Below, piece by piece: positions 16,238 to 22,869 of a stretch of 64,000 nt of DNA. The DNA comes from Pseudomonadota bacterium (GTDB lineage Bacteria; Chloroflexota; UBA5177), in contig JAJPIP010000017.1 of the NCBI GenBank assembly GCA_021324655.1, positions 1-64,000 on the forward strand. The letters are read 5' to 3'. Numbering within the stretch: position 1 is the first letter of the stretch; each line of letters begins with the position of its first letter. The notes under the pieces are model-generated. The model saw nothing but the letters and a program-made list of their open reading frames with translations, was not told the origin of the DNA and ran no database searches. A program made the position numbers and the translations under genes.

Positions 16238-17007
16238 GTGTCGGGACGCCGCGTGTCCCCCGCTACCGTCCCTCCCTGCTGACCGCCCTCCGGGCCATCG
16301 TGTACGTCGCGCGCGGCCGGCCCCGCTCTCTGGGCCACGACGCCTATTACGCCGTGGCCGCGATGCCCTGTCCGCCGCTCGTCCGGGGTGTGGAACACCT
16401 GCCCGACAGCGGACCCTACTGCGTGGTCGCCAACCATTACGAGCGGCCCGGCCTCTGGATGGCGTGGCCCGGGCTTCTGCTGGCGCAGGCCGTGATGGAG
16501 AAGAGCGGGAGCGACCTGCACTGGGTCGCCATCGAGGAGTGGGATTCTTTCCGGATAAGAGGAATCCAGATTCCACCGGTGCTGACACGACTCGTGTTCG
16601 ATCGGACGTATCAGGTGTACGGCATCATCGCCATGCCGCCTCCCTATGCGTCGGCCAAGGAACGGGCGGGCGCTATCCGTGACACGGCCCATCAGGTCCG
16701 GAACGGTGCGATCGTCGGTCTCATGCCGGAAGGGACGGTCGGTGAGACGCCAGAGCTGCTTCCGGCACGTGAGGGTGTCGGCACCTTCTTGGCTCTCCTG
16801 GCCGCGGCCGGTGCGCCCATCTGCCCTGCGGGCATCCATGAGGAGGAGGGGAAGCTGATCGTGCGCTTCGGCCCGCCGTTCAAGCCCGAAGTTCCACGCG
16901 GTGTCTCGCGTGAGGACGCCGACCGTCGGGTACGGGACCAGGTGATGACGTCCATCCGCGATCTCCTGCCTCCGTCTCTGTGGGGCGCCTACCGTCCCAG
17001 CGACTAG
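16234..17007 (+). CDS. PlsC-like acyltransferase
   Basis: This 257-residue protein has PlsC/LPLAT features: the block VVANHYERPGLWMAW at the position of motif I, a central FDRTYQVYG segment, and LMPEGTVGETPE as motif III. Canonical motif I is NHxxxxD; here the Asp position is Gly, so catalysis may be altered or use another residue. There is no strong transmembrane helix. It is translationally coupled to the CoA-transferase subunit, which may tie both to acyl-CoA handling. Function inferred. Confidence 0.7.
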   Translation: MSVGTPRVPRYRPSLLTALRAIVYVARGRPRSLGHDAYYAVAAMPCPPLVRGVEHLPDSGPYCVVANHYERPGLWMAWPGLLLAQAVMEKSGSDLHWVAIEEWDSFRIRGIQIPPVLTRLVFDRTYQVYGIIAMPPPYASAKERAGAIRDTAHQVRNGAIVGLMPEGTVGETPELLPAREGVGTFLALLAAAGAPICPAGIHEEEGKLIVRFGPPFKPEVPRGVSREDADRRVRDQVMTSIRDLLPPSLWGAYRPSD

Positions 17008-17008
17008 G

Positions 17009-17129
17009 GCCGCCAGCCCCAACCCCGCATGGCCGCCAGCCCCAACCCCGCATGGCCGCCGGCCTCGTGCCCGTTTGCAACCGCACAGGGCTGGCCGGCA
17101 CTCGGGCCGGCCACTACGGCCATGACGGG
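17009..17129. repeat. Dispersed GC-rich repeat, copy 1
   Basis: Two perfect 23-bp tandem units (17009-17031 and 17032-17054, beginning GCCGCCAGCCCC) precede a 44-bp core (17076-17119, beginning TGCAACCG and ending CCACTACGG) that recurs at 19333-19376 with one mismatch and the same orientation. The core contains GGCCGGCAC/GGGCCGGCC self-complementary runs. No reading frame of note. The rest of the gap to 17268 holds more GGCCGG-rich sequence. Confidence 0.7.
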
Positions 17130-17268
17130 GGAACGGCATTTGGGCCGGCCGGCCACGACATGGGCCGGCTACGACGGCTGTGAGGAGACCGGTAACATCG
17201 CTCGGGACACGTGAAGGGGCGGCCCTCCGCTCGGAGGGCCGCCCCCTGCGCGGCTTGCAAACGAAAAG

Positions 17269-17493
17269 CTACGGACCGGGGAACGGCCCGCAGAGAGCCG
17301 AGATCAGCTCCTCCCACTTCTCCTCTTCAATGAGGTGGCGCAGGAGATCATCTCCCGTCTTGATGGCGCGTACCTCGTCGTCGTCCAGATGGTATGCGCC
17401 CAACGTCGCGTCAGGATCCTGGCAGTACTTCACACGGAAGGCGCGATCCGTTGCCAATCGGTCGATCACGGCTTCGATCTGTGGCGTAGCGAT
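17269..17493 (-). CDS. Small helical protein with apparent ATC start
   Basis: A short acidic helical protein (IEAVIDRLATDRAFRVKYCQ ... LDDDEVRAIKTGDDLLRHL). The pattern DxAFR..Y..DPDATLGAYxLDDDEVRAI resembles LigA-like small helical domains also found in peptide precursors; this is weak. GTG 17469 gives 66 residues, but no ribosome-binding site serves it. A perfect AGGAGG (17500-17505) lies 6 nt before an in-frame ATC at 17493, giving 74 residues starting (M)ATPQIEAV. A TTGGAC/TTACGA promoter fits the same start. Divergent from the LysR gene. Confidence 0.65.
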   Translation of the reverse strand: MATPQIEAVIDRLATDRAFRVKYCQDPDATLGAYHLDDDEVRAIKTGDDLLRHLIEEEKWEELISALCGPFPGP

Positions 17494-17526
17494 AGGACAC
17501 CTCCTCGGGTACGACCCTTACCCTCA

Positions 17527-17555
17527 TCGTAAAGTCGGTGAGTGGATAAGTCCAA
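17527..17555 (-). promoter_or_regulatory. Promoter of the small helical protein gene
   Basis: Minus strand TTGGAC (17550-17555) and TTACGA (17527-17532) with a 17-bp spacer. It would give a leader of about 25 nt before the ATC at 17493. Confidence 0.45.
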
Positions 17556-17566
17556 TATGAGTTTCA

Positions 17567-17580
17567 TTATTTACATATAA
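17567..17580. promoter_or_regulatory. Possible LysR operator TTAT-N6-ATAA
   Basis: TTATTTACATATAA is an inverted repeat in an AT-rich island between the LysR gene and its divergent neighbour. It contains TTA-N8-TAA, the spacing reported for CmpR/RbcR-type LysR regulators. Assignment is by position and pattern only. Confidence 0.4.
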
Positions 17581-17688
17581 GTCAAGCTGATGAGTGCAGA
17601 GGGTAGATCCCCGACTCGGAGCGCTTTCTGCTTCTGTACAAGTCGTAGTGCTCTGAAATCACCTTTGTCATCCTGATAAAATTGGCTG

Positions 17689-18609
17689 ATGCTGTCCCAG
17701 CGCATCCGGGTCTTTCAGGCGGTGGCCGCTCATCTCAGCTACTCGCGGGCGGCCGAGGAGCTTGCGATCAGCCAGCCGGGGGTGACCTTTCACATCAAGG
17801 CGCTGGAGCGCGAGTACGGTCTGCCGCTTTTCGAGCGCGTGGGGCGTCGCCTCTATCTGACGGATGCCGGCACGCGCCTGGCGGCCTACGTCCACCGCAT
17901 GACGCTCTGGGAGGAAGAGGCCCGGGTCGAGCTGCAGGAGCTGAAAGGGCTTGACAGTGGCACGCTGGTGATCGGTGCCAGCGCCACCATCGGCATCTAT
18001 CTCCTGCCGGAGGTGGTCGGAGAGTTCCGTAAGCGCCACCCGGGCATCAAAGTGAGCCTCCGCGTCGGCAACAAGCGGCACACGGTCGAGCGGCTGCTCG
18101 CGAACGAGCTGGACTTCGGACTGGTCGCGGGACCGGTGGAAGACGCCACGCTCGTGGCCGAGCCCTATCTCGACGATGAGCTTATCGTGATCGTGGCGCC
18201 GACACATCGCTTCGCCCGGGAGAAGGTCGTCTACCCGGGTGAGCTGCGGCGGGAGACATTTCTCGTCCGCGAGGCGGGATCCGGCACGCAGGAGCGCATG
18301 GAAGAGCGGATGAGCGCGCTGGGGATCGAGCCGGCCGACACCATGCAGCTCGGCAGCACCGAGGCCATCAAGCAGGCGGTGGCGGCCGATCTTGGCATCT
18401 CCATCGCCTCGCGCTACAGCGTCCAGGCGGAGCTACAGGGCGGCCGCCTCTGTGCCGCCGCCGTTCCCGCCCTCCAGATGCAGCGTCAGCTGCTCCTGCT
18501 CCATCACAAGGACAAGCGTCTTTCCAAGACCGCCGTCGCCTTTCGGCTGCTTCTCCAGGAGATGTCGATCCGGCAGGCGCAGGGCGTCGGGCTGCGCGCT
18601 GGAACATGA
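17689..18609 (+). CDS. LysR-family regulator (CysL/CmpR-like)
   Basis: A 306-residue LysR protein. The N-terminal winged helix (AAHLSYSRAAEELAISQPGVTFHIKALE) is typical, as is the linker and the periplasmic-binding-like effector domain from about residue 90 (GTLVIGASATIGIYLLPEVV). The effector domain resembles the CysL/CmpR/RbcR group. It is divergent from a small protein gene, the usual LysR target arrangement, with a TTAT-N6-ATAA element between. The redoxin gene follows 46 bp downstream and may be co-transcribed. Confidence 0.92.
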   Translation: MLSQRIRVFQAVAAHLSYSRAAEELAISQPGVTFHIKALEREYGLPLFERVGRRLYLTDAGTRLAAYVHRMTLWEEEARVELQELKGLDSGTLVIGASATIGIYLLPEVVGEFRKRHPGIKVSLRVGNKRHTVERLLANELDFGLVAGPVEDATLVAEPYLDDELIVIVAPTHRFAREKVVYPGELRRETFLVREAGSGTQERMEERMSALGIEPADTMQLGSTEAIKQAVAADLGISIASRYSVQAELQGGRLCAAAVPALQMQRQLLLLHHKDKRLSKTAVAFRLLLQEMSIRQAQGVGLRAGT

Positions 18610-18655
18610 CTTGCACCCGATGCCGGTAGCCTATCCGAGACACCAGGAGAGAGTG

Positions 18656-19159
18656 ATGACAGCACCGGCTCACCCGCTGACCATTGGCAGCCACGTTCCC
18701 CCGTTCTCCCTGCCCGACAGCAGTGGACAGACGCACAGCCTCCAGTCGTTCTACGGCAAGAAGGCACTGGCCGTGCTCTTCCTCGCCGCGAATTGCCGTT
18801 ACGTCGATGCCTGGCACGATCGCATCGTGGCCATCGCCGGCGACTACCCCAATCTCGCCACCATCGGCATCGCGGTCACCGGCGATCCGAGCAACCTCGC
18901 CAACCAGTATCCTTTCCCGGTGCTGGCCGATGCCGGCGGCTCGGTGGCGCGCAGCTTCGGCGCCTCCCACACGCCCGAGGTCTTCCTCTTCGACGAGGCG
19001 CACACCCTGCGCTACCACGGCGCTGTCGACAGCGACCCGGACGAATCGGCGGCGACGGCCTTTTATCTGCGTGACGCTCTGGATCGCCTCCTCAACACCG
19101 GCCTCGATATTTACCTTCCGGAGACCGCCGTCGTCGGCTGCCCCATCAAGCTCACTTAG
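18656..19159 (+). CDS. Redoxin / AhpC-TSA-like thioredoxin-fold protein
   Basis: This 167-residue thioredoxin-fold protein starts at ATG 18656 behind AGGAGAGAG. It has the redoxin opening GSHVPPFSLPDSSGQTHSLQ, the active-loop region LFLAANCRYVDAWHDRI, a cis-Pro region (GASHTPEVFLFDE) and a C-terminal GCPIK typical of its subgroup. A single Cys sits in the active loop and another at the C-terminus, so the chemistry may be peroxiredoxin-like or degenerate. Likely cytoplasmic redox role beside a LysR gene. Confidence 0.8.
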   Translation: MTAPAHPLTIGSHVPPFSLPDSSGQTHSLQSFYGKKALAVLFLAANCRYVDAWHDRIVAIAGDYPNLATIGIAVTGDPSNLANQYPFPVLADAGGSVARSFGASHTPEVFLFDEAHTLRYHGAVDSDPDESAATAFYLRDALDRLLNTGLDIYLPETAVVGCPIKLT

Positions 19160-19532
19160 AGTCCGGCCGTCCCGCGGCGCGTCCCGGCCACCTGGCTGCA
19201 TCACCATGGTGACCTCCCGGTAATGGCGTCCCCGTAGTAATGGCGTCCCCGTAACGGCGATCCCGTAATGGCGATCCCGTAGTGGCGGCCCCGTAGTGGC
19301 GGCCCCGAGTGGCCGCCAGCCCCGTGCCACTGTGCAACCGGACAGGGCTGGCCGGCACTCGGGCCGGCCACTACGGTCGGACATGACGGTCGGACACGAC
19401 GGTCGGACACAACGTGAGCCGGCCACCGTAGTGATGCAGGCAGGTGGACCAGACTCCGCGATTGCTCGCCCCGATGCTCTCGCGGCGCTACACTACGTCG
19501 TAAGGGATACAAACCCTGTCAAGGGGAAACCA
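19160..19532. repeat. Repeat-rich intergenic region (tandem arrays plus dispersed repeat copy 2)
   Basis: This 372-bp gap holds no gene. At 19220-19306 are six degenerate 14-bp units (type GTAATGGCGATCCC; one has a 3-bp insertion). The dispersed 44-bp core recurs at 19333-19376, matching 17076-17119. Three 13-bp units (type ACGGTCGGACACG) follow at 19373-19411. The two core copies bracket the small-protein/LysR/redoxin block as direct repeats. No CRISPR-like regular spacers. Confidence 0.7.
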
Positions 19533-20216
19533 ATGGCCGCCGAACACGCGGAAGGACGCAGACTGGGCCGAGCCGCCTTTCTGGGACTGAGTGCGGCGAC
19601 GGTCGGCGCGCTCTTCCTCGGCAAGGAAGCGATTCCCCGCATCGATCTCGCGCCCTCGCTGGACTCGGTGAACGGGTTCACCATCTACACGGTGATCAAC
19701 GGCTATCCGTCGTTCCATCCCGCGACCTTTCGCCTCGAGGTCGACGGACTGGTGGAGAAGCCTCTCAGCCTCTCTCTGCCGGAGATCCTGCACCATCCCG
19801 CTACCGTCGAAGTGCGCAACTACCAGTGCGTCACCGGTTGGTCGGTGCCGAATTGCCGCTGGCAGGGTATCCGGCTGTCCGCTCTGCTCGACCGCGTCGT
19901 GCCCCATCCCGACGCGCACGCCCTCCTCTTCTCCTCATTCGACGGCGTGTATACCGAGAGTCTGACGATGCGGCAGGCGCTCACCTCGGATGTCATGGTG
20001 GCCTATGCCCTGAACGGGAAGCCTCTGTCGCGGGCGCAGGGGGCGCCACTTCGCCTGGTGGTGCCCGAGATGTACGGCTACAAGTACATCAAGTGGCTGA
20101 ATCGGATCCAGCTGGTGCGTCAGCCCCAGGACGGCTTCTGGGAAGTGCGCGGCTACGATCGCGATGCCTACATCGGACACAGCAACGGGTACGGACCGCC
20201 TCTCGCCAAGACGTGA
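19533..20216 (+). CDS. Molybdopterin-dependent oxidoreductase (sulfite-oxidase-like, exported)
   Basis: A 227-residue SUOX-fold enzyme. The N-terminus GRRLGRAAFLGLSAATVGALFLG looks like a twin-arginine signal. The core has NYQCVTGWSVPNCRWQGIRL, where the Cys would ligate molybdenum, and the C-terminal PLRLVVPEMYGYKYIKWLNRI. ATG 19533 follows AAGGGGAAACC. It lacks the dimerisation domain of true sulfite oxidases and is nearer YedY/MsrP-like proteins. Partner heme subunit is not seen. It acts outside the membrane; substrate unknown. Confidence 0.85.
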   Translation: MAAEHAEGRRLGRAAFLGLSAATVGALFLGKEAIPRIDLAPSLDSVNGFTIYTVINGYPSFHPATFRLEVDGLVEKPLSLSLPEILHHPATVEVRNYQCVTGWSVPNCRWQGIRLSALLDRVVPHPDAHALLFSSFDGVYTESLTMRQALTSDVMVAYALNGKPLSRAQGAPLRLVVPEMYGYKYIKWLNRIQLVRQPQDGFWEVRGYDRDAYIGHSNGYGPPLAKT

Positions 20217-20301
20217 TCCTTCGTCTCCGCCTGCGTCCTGTCGGACCGCGCGGATCTCGTCTTCGACGCGACGCGCTGCCTGACGTCCGCTGAGTTGCCG
20301 G

Positions 20302-20814
20302 CTACGCCTCGGTGACCAGCCGGCCGGAGACTGCCAGCGGCTCGTCCTCGATCACCGCCTCCCACGCCTCGCGGCAGAGGATCATAGCGACCACCACCTG
20401 CCCGGACTGCCCGGAGGCCACGCCGATGCCGCAGCTGATCCACTCATGGTCGCGGATGTCACGCTGCCTGGCCATGCGCTCGATGACCTGATCCAGCGGG
20501 CCGGTAAAAAGCGTCTCCATCAGAAGGCTGCGTCCCAGGAGATCGGCGTGTGAGAGCGGGTAGTCCCAGCCGTCCTCGTCGCGTCCGGTCAGCAATTGAT
20601 GGGTCGCCTTGTTCTCCGCGACGGCGGCCAGATCGTCGTCCCACTCCAGGAGTGGCAGTCCCAACTCCTGCCGGCGCGCATTGAGCGCCCCCAGCACGCC
20701 ATCGGCCAGGCCCGGCCGCAGCATCGAATTCTTCTTGCGCTCGGGCAGCACTTGCGTGACGGCCCAGTACAGCATGATGCCGAAGAGGACGACGAAAAGG
20801 AGGGACAGCGACAT
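20302..20814 (-). CDS. Membrane-anchored CAP/SCP-domain protein
   Basis: A 170-residue protein with an N-terminal anchor (LSLLFVVLFGIMLYWAVTQVLP) and a CAP-like domain: LGALNARRQELGLPLLEWDDDLAAVAENKATH is the classic start, with DHEWISCGIGVASGQSGQVVVAMILC forming the last strands. CAP proteins act outside the cell with varied roles. ATG 20814 is preferred over GTG 20826 because GGAG lies 7 nt before it. A second CAP domain occurs at the end of the S53 peptidase at 25-28 kb. Confidence 0.75.
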   Translation of the reverse strand: MSLSLLFVVLFGIMLYWAVTQVLPERKKNSMLRPGLADGVLGALNARRQELGLPLLEWDDDLAAVAENKATHQLLTGRDEDGWDYPLSHADLLGRSLLMETLFTGPLDQVIERMARQRDIRDHEWISCGIGVASGQSGQVVVAMILCREAWEAVIEDEPLAVSGRLVTEA

Positions 20815-20909
20815 GAGAGACTCCACAGGCGTGATGACAGACCGCCCGCGGAGGCGGGGGAACGAGGATTATTGTGCCGCGGGACAGGTGCCGGCCGCAA
20901 GTCGAAATA

Positions 20910-21575
20910 TTAGGGAGTGCGCCGATTGATAGAGAGGCGCCAGTCGCCCTCGGTGACCAGACCCATTTGCAGAGCGTAGACGGCCGCCTCCGTGCGGTCG
21001 CGGACGTTCAGCTTGCTGAGGATATCGCTGACGTAATTCTTGACGGTCTTTTCCGACAGGCCGAGCTGATGAGCAATCTCGCGGTTGCTGTCGCCGCGCA
21101 CAATCGCGTTGAGGATGTCGCGCTCGCGGCCGGTCAGCCCCGTTTGCTCGAAGCTGAGCCGGGCAAACTCGTCGAGCAATTGGACGGCCAGCTCCGGGCT
21201 AATGAGCGCCTCGCCGTAGGCCACGGCCCGCACGGCGTCGAGCACCTCGTCGATATCGGCGCTCTTGGGCAGATAGCCGCGGGCGCCGGCCCGCACCGCC
21301 GCGAAGAGCTGCTGCTCTTGCTGGTTGGCGGTCAGGACGACGGCATGGGTATTGGGTGCCGCGCTCGGGATGAGGCGTACCAGTTCCATGCCCAACGGTG
21401 ACAACCCGATGGGATCGAGCAGCACCACATCAGCCGGCTTCTCCGCCAGCGCGGAGAGGAGACTATCCCCATCCGTATAGATTCCTGTTACCTTCAGGTC
21501 CGGTTCGGCGTCGATGAGCCGCGCCAGCGCCTGCACCAGGACATGCTCGCGATCCCCCAGAGCTACCTGAATCAC
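20910..21575 (-). CDS. NarL/LuxR-type response regulator with atypical acidic pocket
   Basis: A 221-residue regulator: receiver with phospho-acceptor D54 (DVVLLDP), T82 and K104, then a LuxR-type helix-turn-helix (LTGRERDILNAIVRGDSNREIAHQLGLSEKTVKNYVSDIL; only short parts quoted as motif). The usual acidic pair is D8-R9, so one acid is missing and magnesium binding may be changed. GTG 21575 is chosen since GGAGG sits 8 nt upstream; ATG 21596 is possible. No kinase adjoins; it is divergent from an aldo/keto reductase gene. Confidence 0.88.
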   Translation of the reverse strand: MIQVALGDREHVLVQALARLIDAEPDLKVTGIYTDGDSLLSALAEKPADVVLLDPIGLSPLGMELVRLIPSAAPNTHAVVLTANQQEQQLFAAVRAGARGYLPKSADIDEVLDAVRAVAYGEALISPELAVQLLDEFARLSFEQTGLTGRERDILNAIVRGDSNREIAHQLGLSEKTVKNYVSDILSKLNVRDRTEAAVYALQMGLVTEGDWRLSINRRTP

Positions 21576-21718
21576 CGCTTTTCCTCCGTGGTGCATGATA
21601 CACCGCTCCTGAGTCTTTGTGCCTGAAATCTGAGTGACTGACGGCCCAAAGTGTCATCCTGTCGGCCAAGGCGACGTGCCGTGTATGGTCGAGGGAGAGA
21701 CCTGAGAAGGAGATCGCC

Positions 21719-22681
21719 GTGGACTATCGCAACCTGGGACGCACCGGCCTCAAGGTATCTGAGCTCTGCATGGGCACGATGCAGTTCGGCTGGACGTCGA
21801 CCGAAGAGGAGGCGTTTGCCGTCCTGGACGCCTTTGTCGAATCCGGTGGCAATTTTCTGGATACCGCGGATGTCTATACGCGCTGGGTGGAGGGAAACCC
21901 CGGTGGCGTCGCCGAGCAGATCATCGGGCGCTGGATGCAGAGTCGCGGGAACCGGCAGCAGATCGTGCTGGCGACCAAGGTGCGTGGGCAGATGGGGCCC
22001 GGCCCCAACGACGTGGGCCTCTCCCGGAAGCACATTCTCGAGGCCGTGGAAGCCTCGCTGCGCCGGTTGCAGACCGACTATATCGACCTCTACCAGTCGC
22101 ACTCCGACGACCAGGATGTGCCGCTCGACGAGACGATGGAGGCCTTCGACAATCTGGTGCAGCGCGGCCTGGTCCGCTACGTCGGCGCCTCGAACTACGC
22201 CGCCTGGCGGCTGATGAAGGCGCTCTGTGTGAGCGAGGTCAACGGCTATGCGCGGTACGACAGCCTGCAGCCGGTCTATTCGCTGGCGCGCCGCAGCGTG
22301 TTCGAGCAGGATCTTGGCCCGCTCTGCCTCGAGGAAGGCCTCGGCGTCATCCCGTACTCGCCGCTGGCCAACGGCTTCCTCACCGGCAAGTATCGCCGCG
22401 GGCAGCCGCTCCCGGAGTCCGGCCGCGCCGAGAACGTCAAGAACCGGTACATGCACGAGAACGGCTTCCGCCTCCTCGACTGCGTCGACGAGGTGGCAGC
22501 GCGCCACAACGCCATGCCCGCCCAGATCGCCCTGGCCTGGCTGCTGGCTCGCCCCGGCATCACCGCGCCGATCACGTCCGCCAATACACCGGAACAGTGG
22601 CAGGAGCTGGCCACGTCCACCGAGGTCGACCTGACGCCGCAGGACATCGAGCAATTGGACGAAGCGAGCGCCTGGTCATAA
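21719..22681 (+). CDS. Aldo/keto reductase
   Basis: A 320-residue NADPH-dependent TIM-barrel reductase. Catalytic tetrad regions are visible: D49-type FLDTADVYTRW with Asp and Tyr, VLATKVRGQMG with Lys, and YQSHSDD with His. The NADPH loop is PYSPLANGFLTGKYRRG. GTG 21719 follows GAGAAGGAG. It resembles the YajO/Tas-like AKR group acting on small aldehydes or ketones. It is divergent from the NarL regulator; a hairpin repeat element lies just after its stop. Confidence 0.93.
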   Translation: MDYRNLGRTGLKVSELCMGTMQFGWTSTEEEAFAVLDAFVESGGNFLDTADVYTRWVEGNPGGVAEQIIGRWMQSRGNRQQIVLATKVRGQMGPGPNDVGLSRKHILEAVEASLRRLQTDYIDLYQSHSDDQDVPLDETMEAFDNLVQRGLVRYVGASNYAAWRLMKALCVSEVNGYARYDSLQPVYSLARRSVFEQDLGPLCLEEGLGVIPYSPLANGFLTGKYRRGQPLPESGRAENVKNRYMHENGFRLLDCVDEVAARHNAMPAQIALAWLLARPGITAPITSANTPEQWQELATSTEVDLTPQDIEQLDEASAWS

Positions 22682-22714
22682 ATAGAGGAGCGTGTTCCCG
22701 CAGACCAGCCAAGT

Positions 22715-22869
22715 TGTAGGCGCAGGGCTTGTCCCTGCCCGAGATGTCGGCGCCACACGGCTCGCGCCAACGCTGAACGATCAGGACCGGACGCACGCAG
22801 GGACAAGCCCTGCGCCTACAGGGAGCTGCCGGTCAGGGATGCGTTCGGGGGATCGACCCTGCGCCTACA
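22715..22869. repeat. Inverted-repeat element, copy 1, with an extra half-arm
   Basis: Perfect 24-bp arms, TGTAGGCGCAGGGCTTG... at 22715-22738 and its complement at 22797-22820, enclose 58 bp. A 13-bp third piece of the arm (CCCTGCGCCTACA) recurs at 22857-22869 and contains the stop codon of the S9 peptidase gene. The same 24-bp arms form a tight hairpin at 38022-38078. No gene inside. Confidence 0.8.

Noticed and set aside
19220-19411. Short tandem arrays considered as CRISPR or as an origin iteron array
   Set aside because: Units of 13-14 bp without spacers, and no cas or replication gene nearby.
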